Shown here: positions 33,576 to 46,069 of the stretch, in pieces
Layout: every line of letters begins with the position of its first letter
Position numbering within the stretch: position 1 is the stretch's first letter
Assembly: GCA_039619475.1 (NCBI GenBank)
Contig: CM077115.1
Coordinates: 63,866,864-63,930,863, forward strand
Direction of reading: 5' to 3'
Length of the DNA stretch: 64,000 nucleotides
Origin: Icerya purchasi
Taxonomy: Eukaryota; Arthropoda; Insecta; Hemiptera; Monophlebidae
Program-made: the position numbers and the translations under genes
Notes under the pieces: generated by a model
What the model was told of the DNA's origin: nothing
The model's input: only the letters and a program-made list of their open reading frames with translations
The model's database searches: none

Positions 33576-35053
33576 TTACTCGTCAGCGAAATAGTCCATT
33601 AAGGTTTCAATAATTATTGATATTTTTGAGAACATGTCTCTAGCGTCTTTTAATTTAGTGCACATTTTCTTAATTACGTTTATGATTTTTGGTATATTTA
33701 GTTCTTTAAACGACTTAAATATATCTGATAAATTATTGTCCGTATTAGGTTCGTTACGTTGTGATGCTCGATTTGCAAGACTTTCTGCATACGTTAGATG
33801 TCTATTATTTTGATTTTTTATATTATTATAGTTTTTATTATCGCTCCGGAGAAAGTGTTTTCTATTTGACTCCGAATACTTAGATTTGAATGTTTTTGAA
33901 TTTAGAAACTTTAAGTAGGTCGGACAATCTTTTGAATTAGCTAGGTGTTGCCCGGAACAGTTTGCACACTTAATGTTGTTAGGATTTTGGCAAGTTTTTG
34001 TAAAATGTGCTTGACCACATTTCAAGCAATTTGGAGGTAGATAACAGTTTATGGAAAGATGTCCGAAAGCTTGGCATTTAAAACATTGAATTAGTTGGTT
34101 CTTTGATTTGTACTTTTCCCACGTTACAACGCAATAGCAGAGTTGTTTAATTTTTAGTATATTGCTAATATTTGTTGATTGTGGAAAAGTCACAAGATGT
34201 AGGAAGACGCGTCCCTATTTTCTGAATCTTTTTTGTGAAATTGAGAAATTTCGTCGTAATTTGTTTCATTTTTTAGGGATTCTTTTATTTCATTTATGTC
34301 AATGTCAAGTGGCAAGCCTTTTAGCACCATTTTTATTTTTTTCATATTCTTAGGAGTATGCGTATAAAAAGGATAGTTTTTACTTTTTAGGAAGCTGAGG
34401 AGCTTGCTATAGTCTGTTTGATTTTCAGAATAGAAATGTGTATTATTTCTATATAGTTTAACAGTAGGCGGAGTTCCAAGCAGATTTTTTAAGTAATTCA
34501 TGGCTTGCATATGGTTGCTAATAATTCCTTTAACAATGATAGGAGGCATTTTATACTTGCCAGTATTTCTAGTATTTACGTTAGCACTGTATTTTGTTTG
34601 ACTTTCGTTAACCGAATTTATAATAACGTTATCGTTTACCTCGTCAATTAAATCATCGAGTTGTTGATACGAGTTTTTACAGACGACGGTAAATTCTTCT
34701 GCTTTTCGTTTCTTTGTTTTACTCTTTCCTTTGCGACGTTGCTGCTGTTCAAGTTTATCTGATTCGTTTTTGGTGGTTGCATTAGATGAATTATCACCAG
34801 TCAACGATGCGCTGCTACTTTGCGATAGATCGAGTTGGCTAATGACATTGTCTACCCAGCTGTGTGTATTGAAGCGGTTATTTGATTCTTGGCTGTTGCT
34901 GTCTGACAGTTTGTCATCATCCATGCGGTCCATGCCAGAAAATGAGGGAGGCGATGTACGAATCATCGTCTCGACAGATCTGGTTTTTGGCCGTAGCACG
35001 TGATTGTAAACGATATACGAACGCTTGGGGGAGGGGCAGCAGCTTCCCTCCAC
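33576..35053 (-). pseudogene. Jockey ORF1 (gag-like, zinc knuckles), frameshifted
   Basis: The first frame (35053-34190, 287 residues) has a Ser/Asn-rich start with a basic KGKSKTKKRK patch. It then has the MPPIIVKGI and KNMKKIKMVLKGLPLDIDIN segments that form the RRM-like fold before the knuckles. It loses frame near 34200. The second frame (34193-33576) resumes inside the same domain and holds the knuckles CFKCQAFGHLSINC, CLKCGQAHFTKTC and CANCSGQHLANSKDC. The encoded protein would bind the element's RNA. The start could be the first Met or the internal one in MIRTSPP. Confidence 0.8.
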
Positions 35054-35099
35054 CCCGGTCGAACGTTAAGATGCGACTTTGAATGTTATCACTCCGGTG

Positions 35100-36020
35100 A
35101 TAGATGTACTGACAGTTTAAGAGGATGTACCGTTTGTGATACTACACACGGTAGAAAAAAAAGAAGAACACTAATTAAACGCGGAGAACACGTCAATCCG
35201 TTTTTGACAAATAAAATGCATTGTGATCGGGTGTTATTATAATGAACAACCAATCTACCTGCAATAATCATCTTAAATGTTACAATACGTTTGAACAAGC
35301 GTAGCATAAATGAAATAGTATTCACGTTATGCTATATGCTGTCCCATACCATTTTTAGAATTCCGAAGAAATTTTTCAAAATTAAGCTGCTGATAACGCG
35401 TTCAGTCTCTTTTTTCCACACTTGGAAATACCCATCTAACCTCTATAATGCAAATCTGTAATCATTTGTGAAAAGGATACACTTCCATTCCATGAACGTT
35501 CATTTAGCATTATTATGAGTAAACTGCAGCATTGCAGTTCGATACTGATGCAATTGAAGTGGTTGCTGCACCCGTCTCTGACTATGTAAACCATGTTATT
35601 TTCTGAACCATTCGGAGGAAGCAATGGGTTTAACTGGAATAAGATTTTTTTACATAACAATCCGGAAAGTTGTGAAGGATAGGTTTCAATGTGCTTCTTG
35701 AATAATTTTATGATTTTCTCGAATGTTTGTGATTCCTTGATGGCATGATTTTAGTTCGCGATAGTGATTCTGAGAACTGGTCTCTAAATCTCTTTATACA
35801 TAAATGTGGTGTTAAACATTATCACATTATCTGACGAGATACAGAACAATGACTGTGATGATCATTCGTTAATTCCAGAATTTTTTACCTTATTACCGAT
35901 TTAGCAGAGATTATTTGCAAAAACATCCGCCACATAACATAAACAATAACAAAAGAAGACAATACATTTCTAGAAATCAACTATTTATAGCGATTATGTA
36001 TCCCGGACTACATTTCATCT
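35100..36020. other. Intron without recognised features
   Basis: Moderately AT-rich. Short frames on both strands (35000-35242 +, 35436-35660 -) show no motif I recognise. A run of A near 35155 separates a slightly GC-richer portion adjoining the Jockey 5' end. Confidence 0.4.
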
Positions 36021-36021
36021 A

Positions 36022-37270
36022 CGAGGTGTGTCAATTATATTCGTAGAATTTTGCCCTGGAGGGACTAAAAATAGGAGAAGGGGGAAACTTATTCTAAACA
36101 CCTTCACAATAGTCTCCTCCAACGTCAGCGCACCACGGCTGACGTTCGACCCATTTTTAGAAGCACCCCGCAAACCCCCTCGAAGATAGGTTTGGACTTC
36201 GGTAATGCCGTATATCGGTTTCCTTTCAAGTAACTTTTGAGTTGAGGAAACAAATGAAAGTCGTCCAAAGCCAGGTCCGGGCTATAGGTGTGTGCGAGAG
36301 CGTGGGGATGCTGTGGAGCGTCAAAAACTGGCGTACTGCGAAGAACGAATGTGCTGGAGCGTTGTCGTGATGTAGCACACAACCCTTCTCAGCCAATTCG
36401 GGACTTGCGCGCTACACGCGGGCTCGTAACCGTTTCAAAACTTTGATGTAGAATGCTGCATTGACTATCTGGCCTGCGGGAATGAACAACGCCGTTAATG
36501 TCGAAAAATGCAATCAGTAGAGATTTGACTGTTGATTTGGACATGCGAGCTTTTTTCGAACGCACCCCACCCTTCCCCATCCATGCTTTGTCTCTTGGTC
36601 TCAGGGTCATATTCGAATACCCAAGACTCTTCTCCCGTGATAATGGACGACATCCACTAGTTTCCTTCAGCGGCAATTCGATCAATCATGTCCTGACAGA
36701 TGGATCTCCGGAGCTCTTTTTGCTCAGCTGTGAGCAATTTTAGAACCATCTTGGCGCACAGTTTGCGCATCCCTAGATCATCATTTAAAATCTTCCGAAT
36801 GGTCTCGCGGTTGATGTTTAATTCTTCTTCAAACACTTGACAACTCACTCCACGGTCTTGGAGCACGTGCATGCGCACACGTTCAACATTTGCCGCCATT
36901 TTTGCAGTAGAAGGACCGCCGCAGCGCGGATCGTCCTCAACTGATTCACAACCGGCTTCAAACCGCTTAGCCCACTTGAAAACATCAGTGGTTTCATAGG
37001 GTCGTCCTTAAACAACGAGGATTTCTGACGGCGGTTTTACTCCGTGTTTGACCAAGAATTACGATACGTTGTTCAGTATTTACATCGCGTATTTTCACGA
37101 CACGTGTAAAAATCTTACTTTGTTTAAACGACCACAGAACGCGAGATATACGTACTACCATTATGAAAAATAGATATACTGACTCAGAAATGCCCCCTCT
37201 TTCCAACGAGACCACGAGCACTACCGCAGTGTTGGCACAAGTCGCGTTATGAAACAATTCTACAAATAAT
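36022..37270 (-). mobile_element. Degenerate mariner transposon
   Basis: The left end cgaggtgtgtcaattatatt (36022-36041), preceded by TA, is a typical mariner terminus. The inner part ttcgtagaatt is mirrored at the other side by aattctacaaa (37257-37267), but the outer 17 or so bases of the right terminus are missing. Beyond it the flank matches a duplicated host repeat (see 37270-37690). The element is about 1.25 kb, the family's usual size. The transposase on the minus strand is broken by frameshifts. Confidence 0.85.
36125..37160 (-). pseudogene. Mariner transposase, frameshifted
   Basis: Minus-strand pieces in several frames read, in order: EQRIVI and LVKHGV (first helix-turn-helix), VFKWAKRFEAGCESVEDDPR, and a second helix-turn-helix with VFEEELNINRETIRKILNDD. 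A GEESWVFEY-like first catalytic block follows near 36620, and finally YSPDLALDDFHLFPQLKSYL near 36280, which includes the last catalytic Asp region (usual form YSPDLAPCDF). Frames change at least four times and stops occur between blocks, so no active enzyme is encoded. Cut-and-paste transposition at TA was its role. Confidence 0.8.
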
Positions 37271-37690
37271 AGCTAGCTCTTCGATTCACAATGTTTGTTC
37301 CCAGAACATATCTAAAGTATTGTTATTTGTATTTGGTTTCAATTATTACAGGTACATTATTATAGTTATAACGTCTGTTACACCAGCTTCTTATGATCAT
37401 ATTATTTTTAGTGAAGCAACGATTGAAATACGAGATTTGCAAATTTTTGACTCTAATAGCTAACTGCTCCAGTTACAATTTCCATTAGAGTACAATTTTT
37501 GTTCACACAAACATTTCTTAAATATATATGATTATTTAGATTTGGTTGCAATTATTACAGTTACAGTTATGATTACATTGTTATTAACATCAGATTCTCG
37601 TGATCAAATTTTTTTTAGTGCAGCAACAATGGAAATATTTGAAATGAACGATGAATGTGAATAATTTAAATTATTCGCAACGTTAGTTAC
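37270..37690. repeat. Diverged tandem duplication, period about 209 bp
   Basis: The phrase attattgcaatt-type core ttatttgtatttggtttcaa (37323) recurs as ttatttagatttggttgcaa (37532), followed in both by ttattacag. Other shared phrases are taatagcta with cacaatg or tacaatt, and agtgaagcaacgattgaaata against agtgcagcaacaatggaaata. The mariner abuts the first copy. Confidence 0.75.
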
Positions 37691-37699
37691 CATTGAAAT

Positions 37700-39490
37700 G
37701 GAAAAATAAGTATAAGTTTTTGGTCTCATAATATTTCTCGCTTACACCATTCTCCTGTGCTACTTTTTTGTTTGTTTTGTTTATTTTAAGAAGGAAGAAA
37801 TGAAAATTGAATGCTTTTTTATTTTGTCGTTTCTTCATTTATTCGACAAATACGTTCTGTTTCCAAACCAGCTAATATTTTGGTTGTTTCTGTATTTACA
37901 GACCCCCTGATAATACATAGTACATTTTGAGCAGGTCAAAACATATTCTTTGCAAATTAATATTAATATTAAAATTGTTCACTTTTTATGTATCAGTATG
38001 GATTAATACAAAACAATAATGAACATAAAATATTATATTTTCCGTTTCATGTTGTTTTACACAGAAATATATTCTATCATCAATTTGAAAATTAAGCTTT
38101 TTCCATTATACTAATGCGTATAATAATTGTGTACACGTTTAGAAATTACGCATCCTAAGATTATGTTTATTTCGACTCGTTTGAATAAAAAAGTTAATGG
38201 GCGATGCAGAAGATTATTTTATAATGTATAAACGGGATCGGCAAAAATTTGTAATGTCAATCACCACTTCTTAATAACTTAAAATGCCTGTTTATACATA
38301 TATTTTTTTTCTTAGTCATTAGACCGTATTCAAAAACAAAATCATCTTCATTCCTTTTCTGCACTTGTTGCTTTCATGACCAGAATTTTTTAGATGCACA
38401 TGTTTCTTTCATTTGATTATAATATAAATTATTTCCTTTTCAATAACTTTGTTATGTTCACGGTTTTTTCATAGTTTAAGAGCCCCTGTTTGGGATTGCT
38501 GTTGTAAATATTTGAAGACATAAAAACTACTCTAATTTAATTTCCACGTGTACTGAACTTCTTTTTTATTAAATTTTTATTCGAGTAGAAGTAAATGATA
38601 GCCCATGTTCGCCATTACTGTCCGTTTGCTACATATAAATGTAGAGTATAGTTTACTATAAATTTTCATTAAAATTATGAACCGGCAAATGTTGACGTCT
38701 TTCCCACAGGGAGCTTGGTGCTCGCAGCAGATAGTGATGATACTAAAAAACTTGATTTACTGTTTTATTTCAAACAAGGAAATGGATGTGTAATACTATC
38801 AGTGTTAGCTGCCACTGAAATTTAAATTTAGAAATATAGGTACCGACAATATTATAGTATTCAATATAAAATATTTTTTCTGTACACATACTTTGTCAGT
38901 AATTTTGGTATTTGAGATATTTTAATTCAAATTTAATTTGTTTAATCCATGCACATATATGGTTTGTTTTTTGTTTTTTTTTGATAATACTACGTGGGTA
39001 CTGAGGTCTCATTTTGCTTTAAAAATTCACGAATTAAAACAACTATAAAGCGAAAATGTTAGTCGCTGGAGCAGCCTGCATTTTGGTCCGCTGGTACATT
39101 ATACTACGCGGCAAAAGTTATTGTGCACTTATATACATATGTTGAAATGATTGGAACGATCTACTGAAAACGAAAGAAAGAAAAATAATATTAAACAGAA
39201 AAAAGAATGTAAATTAAAATTTAAATCGACCGTTGAACTAATAAATAAATAACTAAAATTAAAATTAAATTGTTTAATTTTTTCATCTCACATTATATTA
39301 TTTAGATATTTATCAGTTTCAGCGTTCACATTATCATTTTAATTTACGTTTTATTGCGATTATCGACTTTATTCTTATTTTTGGATATCAACTTTTTCTA
39401 TTTTTCTAGTTTTTTACATTATTTACATTTGAACTGTTATTACATACTGTTGGTTTATTCTTTTTATTTCTTTTTATATATGGCTTTGGA
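37700..39490. other. AT-rich intron without recognised features
   Basis: No coding or structured signal recognised. Near 38810 the phrase gttagctgccactgaaat resembles gttagttaccattgaaat near 37683, hinting that the duplicated repeat may have a further diverged copy. Confidence 0.4.
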
Positions 39491-39499
39491 TTACGAATT

Positions 39500-39960
39500 A
39501 GAATTCTGCGCTGCTACGTTTTCTCGGTCTTACTGTATGGCAACGAGAGTTGGACGTTAGATGCTTTATCAGAAAGAAGTATACAGGCCTTTGAATTATA
39601 TTCGTATAGGCGTATGCTGAAAATTCCGTGGATCTTAAAAGTAACTAATAAAGAAGTCCTCAAAAGAATCAATAAACGCCCGGAATTATTACATTTGATT
39701 AAGGAAAGTAAACTACGTTATCTAGGCCACATCATGAGAGGCCAAAAATATGAGATTTTACGTCTCATTATGGAAGGAAAGCTTTTGGGCAAAAGATCAA
39801 AAGGGCGCTCACAAAATTCGTGGACAAATGACTTTCATCGTTGGTTCCGCTGTTCACCCATTGAAATGTTCAGATCTGCCATGTCTAGAAAAGACATTGC
39901 CTTGTTGATCGCCAACCTTCGTAACGGAGACGGCGGATGAAGAAGAAGATAGTCAACAAG
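39500..39960 (+). mobile_element. 5'-truncated RTE-type LINE, C-terminal end
   Basis: From about 39500 an open forward frame reads ILRCYVFSVLLYGNESWTLD, FELYSYRRMLKIPW, then YLGHIMRG and KGRSQNSWTNDFHRWF, and stops after NLRNGDGG at 39940. This is the conserved RT C-terminal end of the CFDP2-like class (RILxxxVxSxLLYGxExWT, RRxLxIxW, GHIMRG, W). A gaagaagaag tail follows at 39942. The frame is undamaged across its 146 codons; the ATG at 39614 is internal. It is one of the few sense-strand elements in the large intron. Confidence 0.85.
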
Positions 39961-39984
39961 GGCGACTGCCCAGACACAGAACTG

Positions 39985-41835
39985 TATGTTAATTGGATGA
40001 ATTCGAATTTAATTTGATTGGATATTGATATGAAAAAGGAAGAAAAGACTGAGATAATTTATGCAGAAGGAAAGATAAACACATAGGAAACGCAATAGGT
40101 AATAGGAAGCCCCGGTTCCAACAGGTGTGCATACAAAGTATTACTTTCGGTAAATAGGGAAGAGCATCCAAACAAAATATAGCTGGTGTCACATATAGAG
40201 GAATATTCAGAAGGATGCAGCGGGTACAAGAGAAAAATGATACCGAGAAGATGAAAGAAGAGTGTGACCGAAGCGCAGACAAAATAACGCCGAAATTAAG
40301 GAGTGACTGAGAAGAGGAAAGCCGTAGAACCATGGGAATATTAGGAGATCAGGCTGAACTATCAAGTAATGAAAGCAAGGATTTGAAAAAGATACCACAT
40401 AGATATTAGAACGGAGCTTTAAATGATATTGCTGAGGTAGAGCCAGAATGTTACTTGCGGGCACCTTTTTAAGAATTGCGTTGTATGCATCGGAGAACGT
40501 GCTAATGAGGTCACCACCTCGTTTCCGTCAATTCGTACGCGATTAGAGACTCATTAGAGCTCGACAGAGATGGAGTGCGTAGAAAGGATATTGTAAATTA
40601 GAGAGCGAATACGATGAACCAAGAAATCAGAAAGGTATAAAAGGAAAGGTGAAGAGACAGTTTGAAGGGCCCTTATGGACTCAGCAGTAATTAGGTATTT
40701 GTTAAAATGACGAGTGGCGGATATGTACGTCATAGCTCGGAAAATGGCAAATATTTCAGCAGTATAGAGTGAGTAGAAGTTGAGAAGTCTAAATGACTCG
40801 GAGTAGTTGGTTGTTCAACAAGTAAACATGGCGCTAACGGATCTCGTACTCTTGGAACCGTCAGTAAATATCAGTGTATAAGAAGGAAAGGAAGAATTGA
40901 TGGTATAGCGAAATTTTAGTCTAATAATTACAGGACAACAGCTTTTAGATGATGAGGGAAGAATAAAAAGTTTAGGAGGGTGGAAAAATGTACGCTAATC
41001 AAAAAGGAAGTAAGCAAGTTTGTTGTGAGACTCGGTGAAAGCATTGAATTTGGCAAGACAATGTAAAATAGGAGAAAGAACAGGCGTGTTAGACCAGTTT
41101 TGAAGGATAGCAAGGTAGGAGAGATTTAGTCTAGAAGAAGAAACAGAGAGGCGTTTTCTGAGGAAACAGTAACCCAAATAATGTCGGAATAGAGGTTTAT
41201 TTCTGTTAAGATAGCCGACGTAACAGTGGATCTGAGAGCTGCAAAGCAAAAAACGAAGACAGGAATTGTGAAAAATGTCTTATTTGGAAAGAAGTCACTT
41301 GGAAGTACTACTATACAGAAAAGAGCAATAATCAAATTTCGAGAGGATGATAGATTTGTACAGCATAACAGGGATATAGGGGTCAACTCCCCAGTTTAAA
41401 TGAGAAAGAGCTTTTAGAAGATCAATTCTTTTGCAGGCTGAAATGCAAAGATAGTTAACTTATTCAAAAAAGTATAATCGACTATTTAGGAATAGTTCTA
41501 AATAACAAAAGTGGTTGACTAAAGGAACGGAACAGTTATATAAAGATATGCTAACTAGTGACTGATTATATGGACGAAGGGTGAAAACAACGCAGAAAGA
41601 CTTAGTGGGCGAGATGGAAAGATGTACTCCGGAAAGAGTTTTGTCAAATTTGGTAGTCGATCGTTAGCAATTGAAATGTCTACAACCTCTAAGTAGAGAA
41701 GAATATCATCCGCAAAGAATAATGACGTGCAGTTGATGGGAAGAGTGGCAGCACTGAGGATGTAAATTATTAAGAAGAGCGGGACTGAGACGTGAGCCTT
41801 GAGAAAGGCTCCGATCCAGTGGTTTATTAATTTTA
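39985..41835 (-). mobile_element. 5'-truncated I/R1-like LINE, decayed
   Basis: On the minus strand, in order: GSRLSPALL (RT motif after the palm, near 41790), LFFADDI (near 41715), INLLKALSHL-type thumb remnants, LNWGVDPYIPVMLYKSLIL-like reading near 41370, then YTDGSKS near 40850 (first RNase H Asp). YSESFRLLNFYSLYTAEIFA (near 40790) covers the RNase H Glu, followed by LITAESIRALQT, SIDGNEVVTSLARS-like sequence near 40510, and the tail PWFYGFPLLSHSL and CLRFGHTLLSSS. Frames change repeatedly. It is the same family as the pieces at 6.4, 10.3 and 13.3 kb, and serves as the reference for the inverted segment at 13.3 kb. Confidence 0.7.
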
Positions 41836-41894
41836 CTTTGTTAATATATAGTGTAGTTCTATTTATTTGTGCTGTTCCAATGTATACACAGACG

Positions 41895-41903
41895 AGCGCG
41901 CGC

Positions 41904-41942
<39 letters not shown>
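41895..41942. repeat. (GC)n to (TA)n microsatellite
   Basis: gcgcgcgc leads into a run of TA dinucleotides of about 34 bases. No coding sequence is involved. Confidence 0.9.
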
Positions 41943-41946
<4 letters not shown>

Positions 41947-42323
41947 ACCAAAATGGGTGAAATAAATAAATTTAACCTAAAAATCAGTTATACTCGTTGA
42001 AACAAGGAAAAACCAATGAAAGAAAATTAAAAACCGAATAAACGCAAAAAAACCTATAAAGACTACAATAAAAGATTTTAAAAAGTGAGTCATTGTTAGA
42101 GGTGTTGGGAAACCTAAAGAAACAAATAAAAAGTTTTAAATAGAAATTGGTCTAAGAAATTCGAAATAAAAATAGGTCACTATGTGGGTATTTGTTAAAG
42201 GTGAGCGAAGATTTATCATTTTTTGCTCATTTTTTTTTTTTTTTTTTTTTTTTTTGTGTGTAATATACTCGTTGGCCATGTATAACTGCCAGGGTCATTA
42301 CGGCACAACGAGTATCGGATTTA

Positions 42324-45300
42324 TTACAATTTGTTTATTAAATTATTTCTGTTAAGGAAGATTAGCATTGTCTGAACCTGTTCTGGACGGTTATCTAAAA
42401 GAAGGTGTAGTGGTTCGTCCTTGATTCTTGTTAAGTTTTGACATTGTTTCAGGATGTGCTCCACCGAAGGTAGCACTGCTGCATTACAGAATGGGCAGTA
42501 AATCGGTGGAGGGGCTCCCTGGAGGACATGGTTGTGAGATATCGATGTGTGTCCCAGTCTCAACCTGTTAAGTGCAGAGAATTCTTTTTTGGACATTTGG
42601 ATCGGTGGTCACCAAGGTTCAACATTTGGTTTAATATTCCTTAGGAAAGTTGCATGTTGGGACCAGGATGAGATCCAATGTTCTTTCATATTTTTGTGGA
42701 AGAAGGAAGTGATTTCTGGTGATGGGACATTGGGTGGCATAGGGACAGACAACATTGACTTGGCGGCCCGGTCTACACATTCGTTTCCGGGTATTCCAAC
42801 ATGTGCCGGCACCCACAAGAAGCCTACTTGTATCCCCTCTTGGGTAAGGCGATATGCTGTAGATCTTATTTTATAGACCAATGAACTGGTTATAGTAAGT
42901 GACTGAATAGTTTGAAGGGAGGCCAGTGAATCTGTGATAATTATGTATTGTTTGTTCTCAGATTTACAACACGCACATGCTTCCAATCCAAAGAGAATGC
43001 CATATAGCTCGGCTTCTAATACGGAGCTGTCATCATGTAGCCTCACTGCTTCGGCTTCACCTAAGATTAGGTAGGCACATGCTGTGGGAGTGGACAGTGT
43101 GCCAGCGACATTTGCTTTAGCTCCATCTGTATAAACGTGTGTATCATGCGTGTAAGTTTGTATTTTTTCGATACTTTTTTGGCGAGCTGTATATTGGTGC
43201 TCGTTAGATGTACGGTGGATAAAGAGTGATAAGTCTACCATCAATGGGGGGTATTCCCATGGTGGTTCTTTTGGGAACAGGAGGAGATCCGGATTGTATT
43301 TGATGTTTTTCTCAGTCAAAAAATTTAGAATATTAGGTATTGGATCATTTTGAAAGGCTGGAGGAGGAATGACAGTACTCCTCGAAGAGAAGTGATATTG
43401 TTGGTACCAGTATAGATGATCACGGGAGGTGTAGAAGTCAAATATATAGGATAATGGCGGAATTCCTGATAGCACACAGACACCCTGCGTGGGAGATGTT
43501 CGATGCGCCCCAAGGATGGACCTTAAGGCAGCAGGATGGATTGATTCAAGTGATTTTATGAGCTGCTTACTAGCCGAATAGAACACCTGGCAGCCGTAGG
43601 TTAATCTGCTTAGAATAAGTGATCTGTATACAGATAGAAGTAGTTTTGGATTATTGTTATATTTATGATGTGATAAACATTTTAGGATAGCTATGATTTT
43701 ATTACATTTGCGTTTGAGTTCTTTAATATGAGGAGACCATGTCAGATGGGAGTCAAATGTTAGACCCAAGAATTTAGCTGAGGATGTGACTGGAAGAGGA
43801 AGTCCATTTAGGGTAAGGGAAAAATCATGGTTTGGGTTTTTACTCGACGACTTTTCTGGAATTTTACACAAGAAGTTTTATTTAAGGAGAAAGTAAGGCC
43901 GTTACTTTCGGTCCACGAATATAACCTATTGATTGTGGATTGTAGTATAGATTTGGCGTTGGAAGGAAAGTTTGATGCTAAGGATATATTGAGGTCGTCT
44001 ATAAACAATCGGGATGTTACCGGCGGCTGTATGCAGTCCGCCACATCATTTATGTATAGGATAAAGAGTGTTACACTTAGAGGAGAGCCTTGAGGAATAC
44101 CATTCTCTATTAGGACAGGAGAGGACACACTTGAGCCAATTTTTACTTGAATGTGTCTGTTTGACAAATAATTCATTATATAGTTGCCCATATTGCCTTT
44201 TATATTGGCGTTCTTCAGCTTTGTAAGCACTTTATATCGCCATATCCGGTCGAATGCTTTCTCTATGTCAAAAAAGACAGTATAGAGAGCTTGTGACCTC
44301 TTTTGGGCTTCAAGTATTTGTCTTTTTAGGCTCAGGAGATGTAACATTGGGGATTTTGATTTGCGACCTCCATTTTGTATTGGGGAGAGGACGTTTGAAG
44401 ATTCTAAGAAAGAGGATAGTCGTCTGTTCACCATTTTTTCTATGATTTTCAAGGGTGAAGATAGTAAGGAGATAGGTCTGTAATTTTGAGGAATGAAGTA
44501 TTCTTTATTAGGTTTGAGGATAGGAATAATTAAAGCTGCTTTCCAGACTTTTGGGATGGAGGAAGTTGTCCGAATTTTGTTGTATACGTCAAGGAGTAGT
44601 TGTTTGGATTAGGTAGGTATCTGATCATGAATGGATGAATGGAGTCAGCTCCAGGTGCACTATTTTTTAGCTTTTTATCGAGCTGGTAATTTAGTTCAGA
44701 CATTGAAAAAGGATCATTGTATTTTTCTTTTTGATCTGGAGGAAAGGATATTTTTTGCTCCTCTAGTCTCGATTTATGTTCTAGGAAGGAATCGGTGTAG
44801 GATGCTGAGTAAGATACTTTAGCAAAATGTTGTGCAAAGGCATTTGCCACTTCTTTGGTGTCTGTGAGCAGGGCATTGTTAATGAGTAAGGAAGGGGTAG
44901 TTGGAGGATGATAGTTACCACACAACGACTTGATTCTTCTCCAAACCATTGTCGCAGGCATATCTTTCGAGATAGATGATACAAATGCTGTCCAGCACTC
45001 CTGTTTTCTCATTTTGATGAGTAGCCTGGCTCGAGCTCTAAATCTTCTGAATTCAATCAGGTCTGTAAGTGATTTTGTTGTTTTATATTTCCTCAATGTT
45101 CGTTTCTGTTGTGCGATCGCCATTTTGATTTTGGGGCACCACCATGGTACTCGCTTTTTCCGAGGAGCTGTTGTTGTTTTCGGTATTGTTGCTGTCGCTG
45201 CTTCATTCATCGCGTTGATGAGAATTTTCAGATTTTCCTCTACCGATTCCGTTTGAATTTTAGGAATAGTAACCTTTGTTTTGTAACCCTTCCAATCTGC

Positions 45301-46026
45301 TTTATGGAATGCAAATTTTTTTATTACCTGGGCTGAGTGCACTTTTTGCGACTGGTGGGGAAAGTGTATGAAAATAGGGAAATGGTCACTTGAACACAGA
45401 TCACCATGTACATCTATGTTCAAGTAAGGAAATAGTGAAACGGATGCAAATGCTAAATCTATTATTGAAAAAGTGTTATGAGTTGTGTTGAAATGTGTAT
45501 GTGATGGAGGAGGGAGGAGTACCAGGTCACTATTACGGATGCTATTTGAAATCATATTTCCTCGTCTATTTGGCTGTGTTGAACCCCACTCAGAAGAGTG
45601 GGCATTGAAATCTCCCAGTAATAACACTGGGTCCCTCAGTTGAAATAATAATGTATCAAAGTCTATTTTGGTTATGTTTGTAGCGGGTGGGAAGTAGCAA
45701 TTACAGATTGTAATGGATGAGAGCGGAAGGGACGGGATTTTCACCTTCACCGCTACCGCTTGAAACATGGTACTTAACCTTATTTCATGTGATGGAATCG
45801 CTTCATGCACTAGTATCGAGACACCTCCACATGCTGCTTGTCCCTGTGTGTAGTCAGAGCGAAATATTCTGTAGCCTTTAATAAGTGGTGAATGGGAAGA
45901 GTTTAAGTGCGTTTCTTGTAAACAAATGATTATTGGATTGTAGTTATTAATGAGTAATCTCAGTTCGTCTATACGTTTATAAAACCCTCTGCAATTCCAT
46001 TGCAGAATACTGAGATTTGCAGCCAT
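42324..46026 (-). pseudogene. I-like LINE ORF2: endonuclease, RT, RNase H, Cys/His tail
   Basis: From an ATG at 46026 the endonuclease reads LSILQWNCRGFYK, LQETHL, LLGDFNAHSSEWGS and SSDHFPIFIH, all catalytic blocks intact. A one-base loss near 44605 shifts into the RT: FFDIEKAFDRIWRY, NGIPQGSPLSVTLFILYIND and RLFIDDLNIS (F-I-D-D in place of FADD). A second shift near 43840 leads to AKFLGLTFDSHLTW, and RNase H with YTDGAKA, EAELYG, TDSLAS and NECVDRAA (the four acidic residues). A TGA at 42606-42608, in place of TGG, cuts off the tail with RLRLGHT and CPFCN. ORF length would be about 1,230 codons, normal for the group. Confidence 0.9.
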
Positions 46027-46069
46027 TTTCTCTAATTATTGTTGACAGTGTTACTTAAGATGACTAGTT

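Larger units (their letters stand above)
30537..35095 (-). mobile_element. Jockey-clade LINE, nearly full length, broken ORFs
   Basis: The minus strand carries, in order, a short 5' region (about 35095-35054), a zinc-knuckle ORF1, an ORF2 with APE endonuclease and reverse transcriptase, and a 3' region ending in AATC repeats (gattgattgattg on the + strand at 30538-30550) in place of poly(A). There is no RNase H, as expected for Jockey. At least four lesions interrupt the ORFs, so the copy is dead. The 5' boundary is set where ORF1-linked sequence ends and is uncertain; no target duplication was found. Confidence 0.8.
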
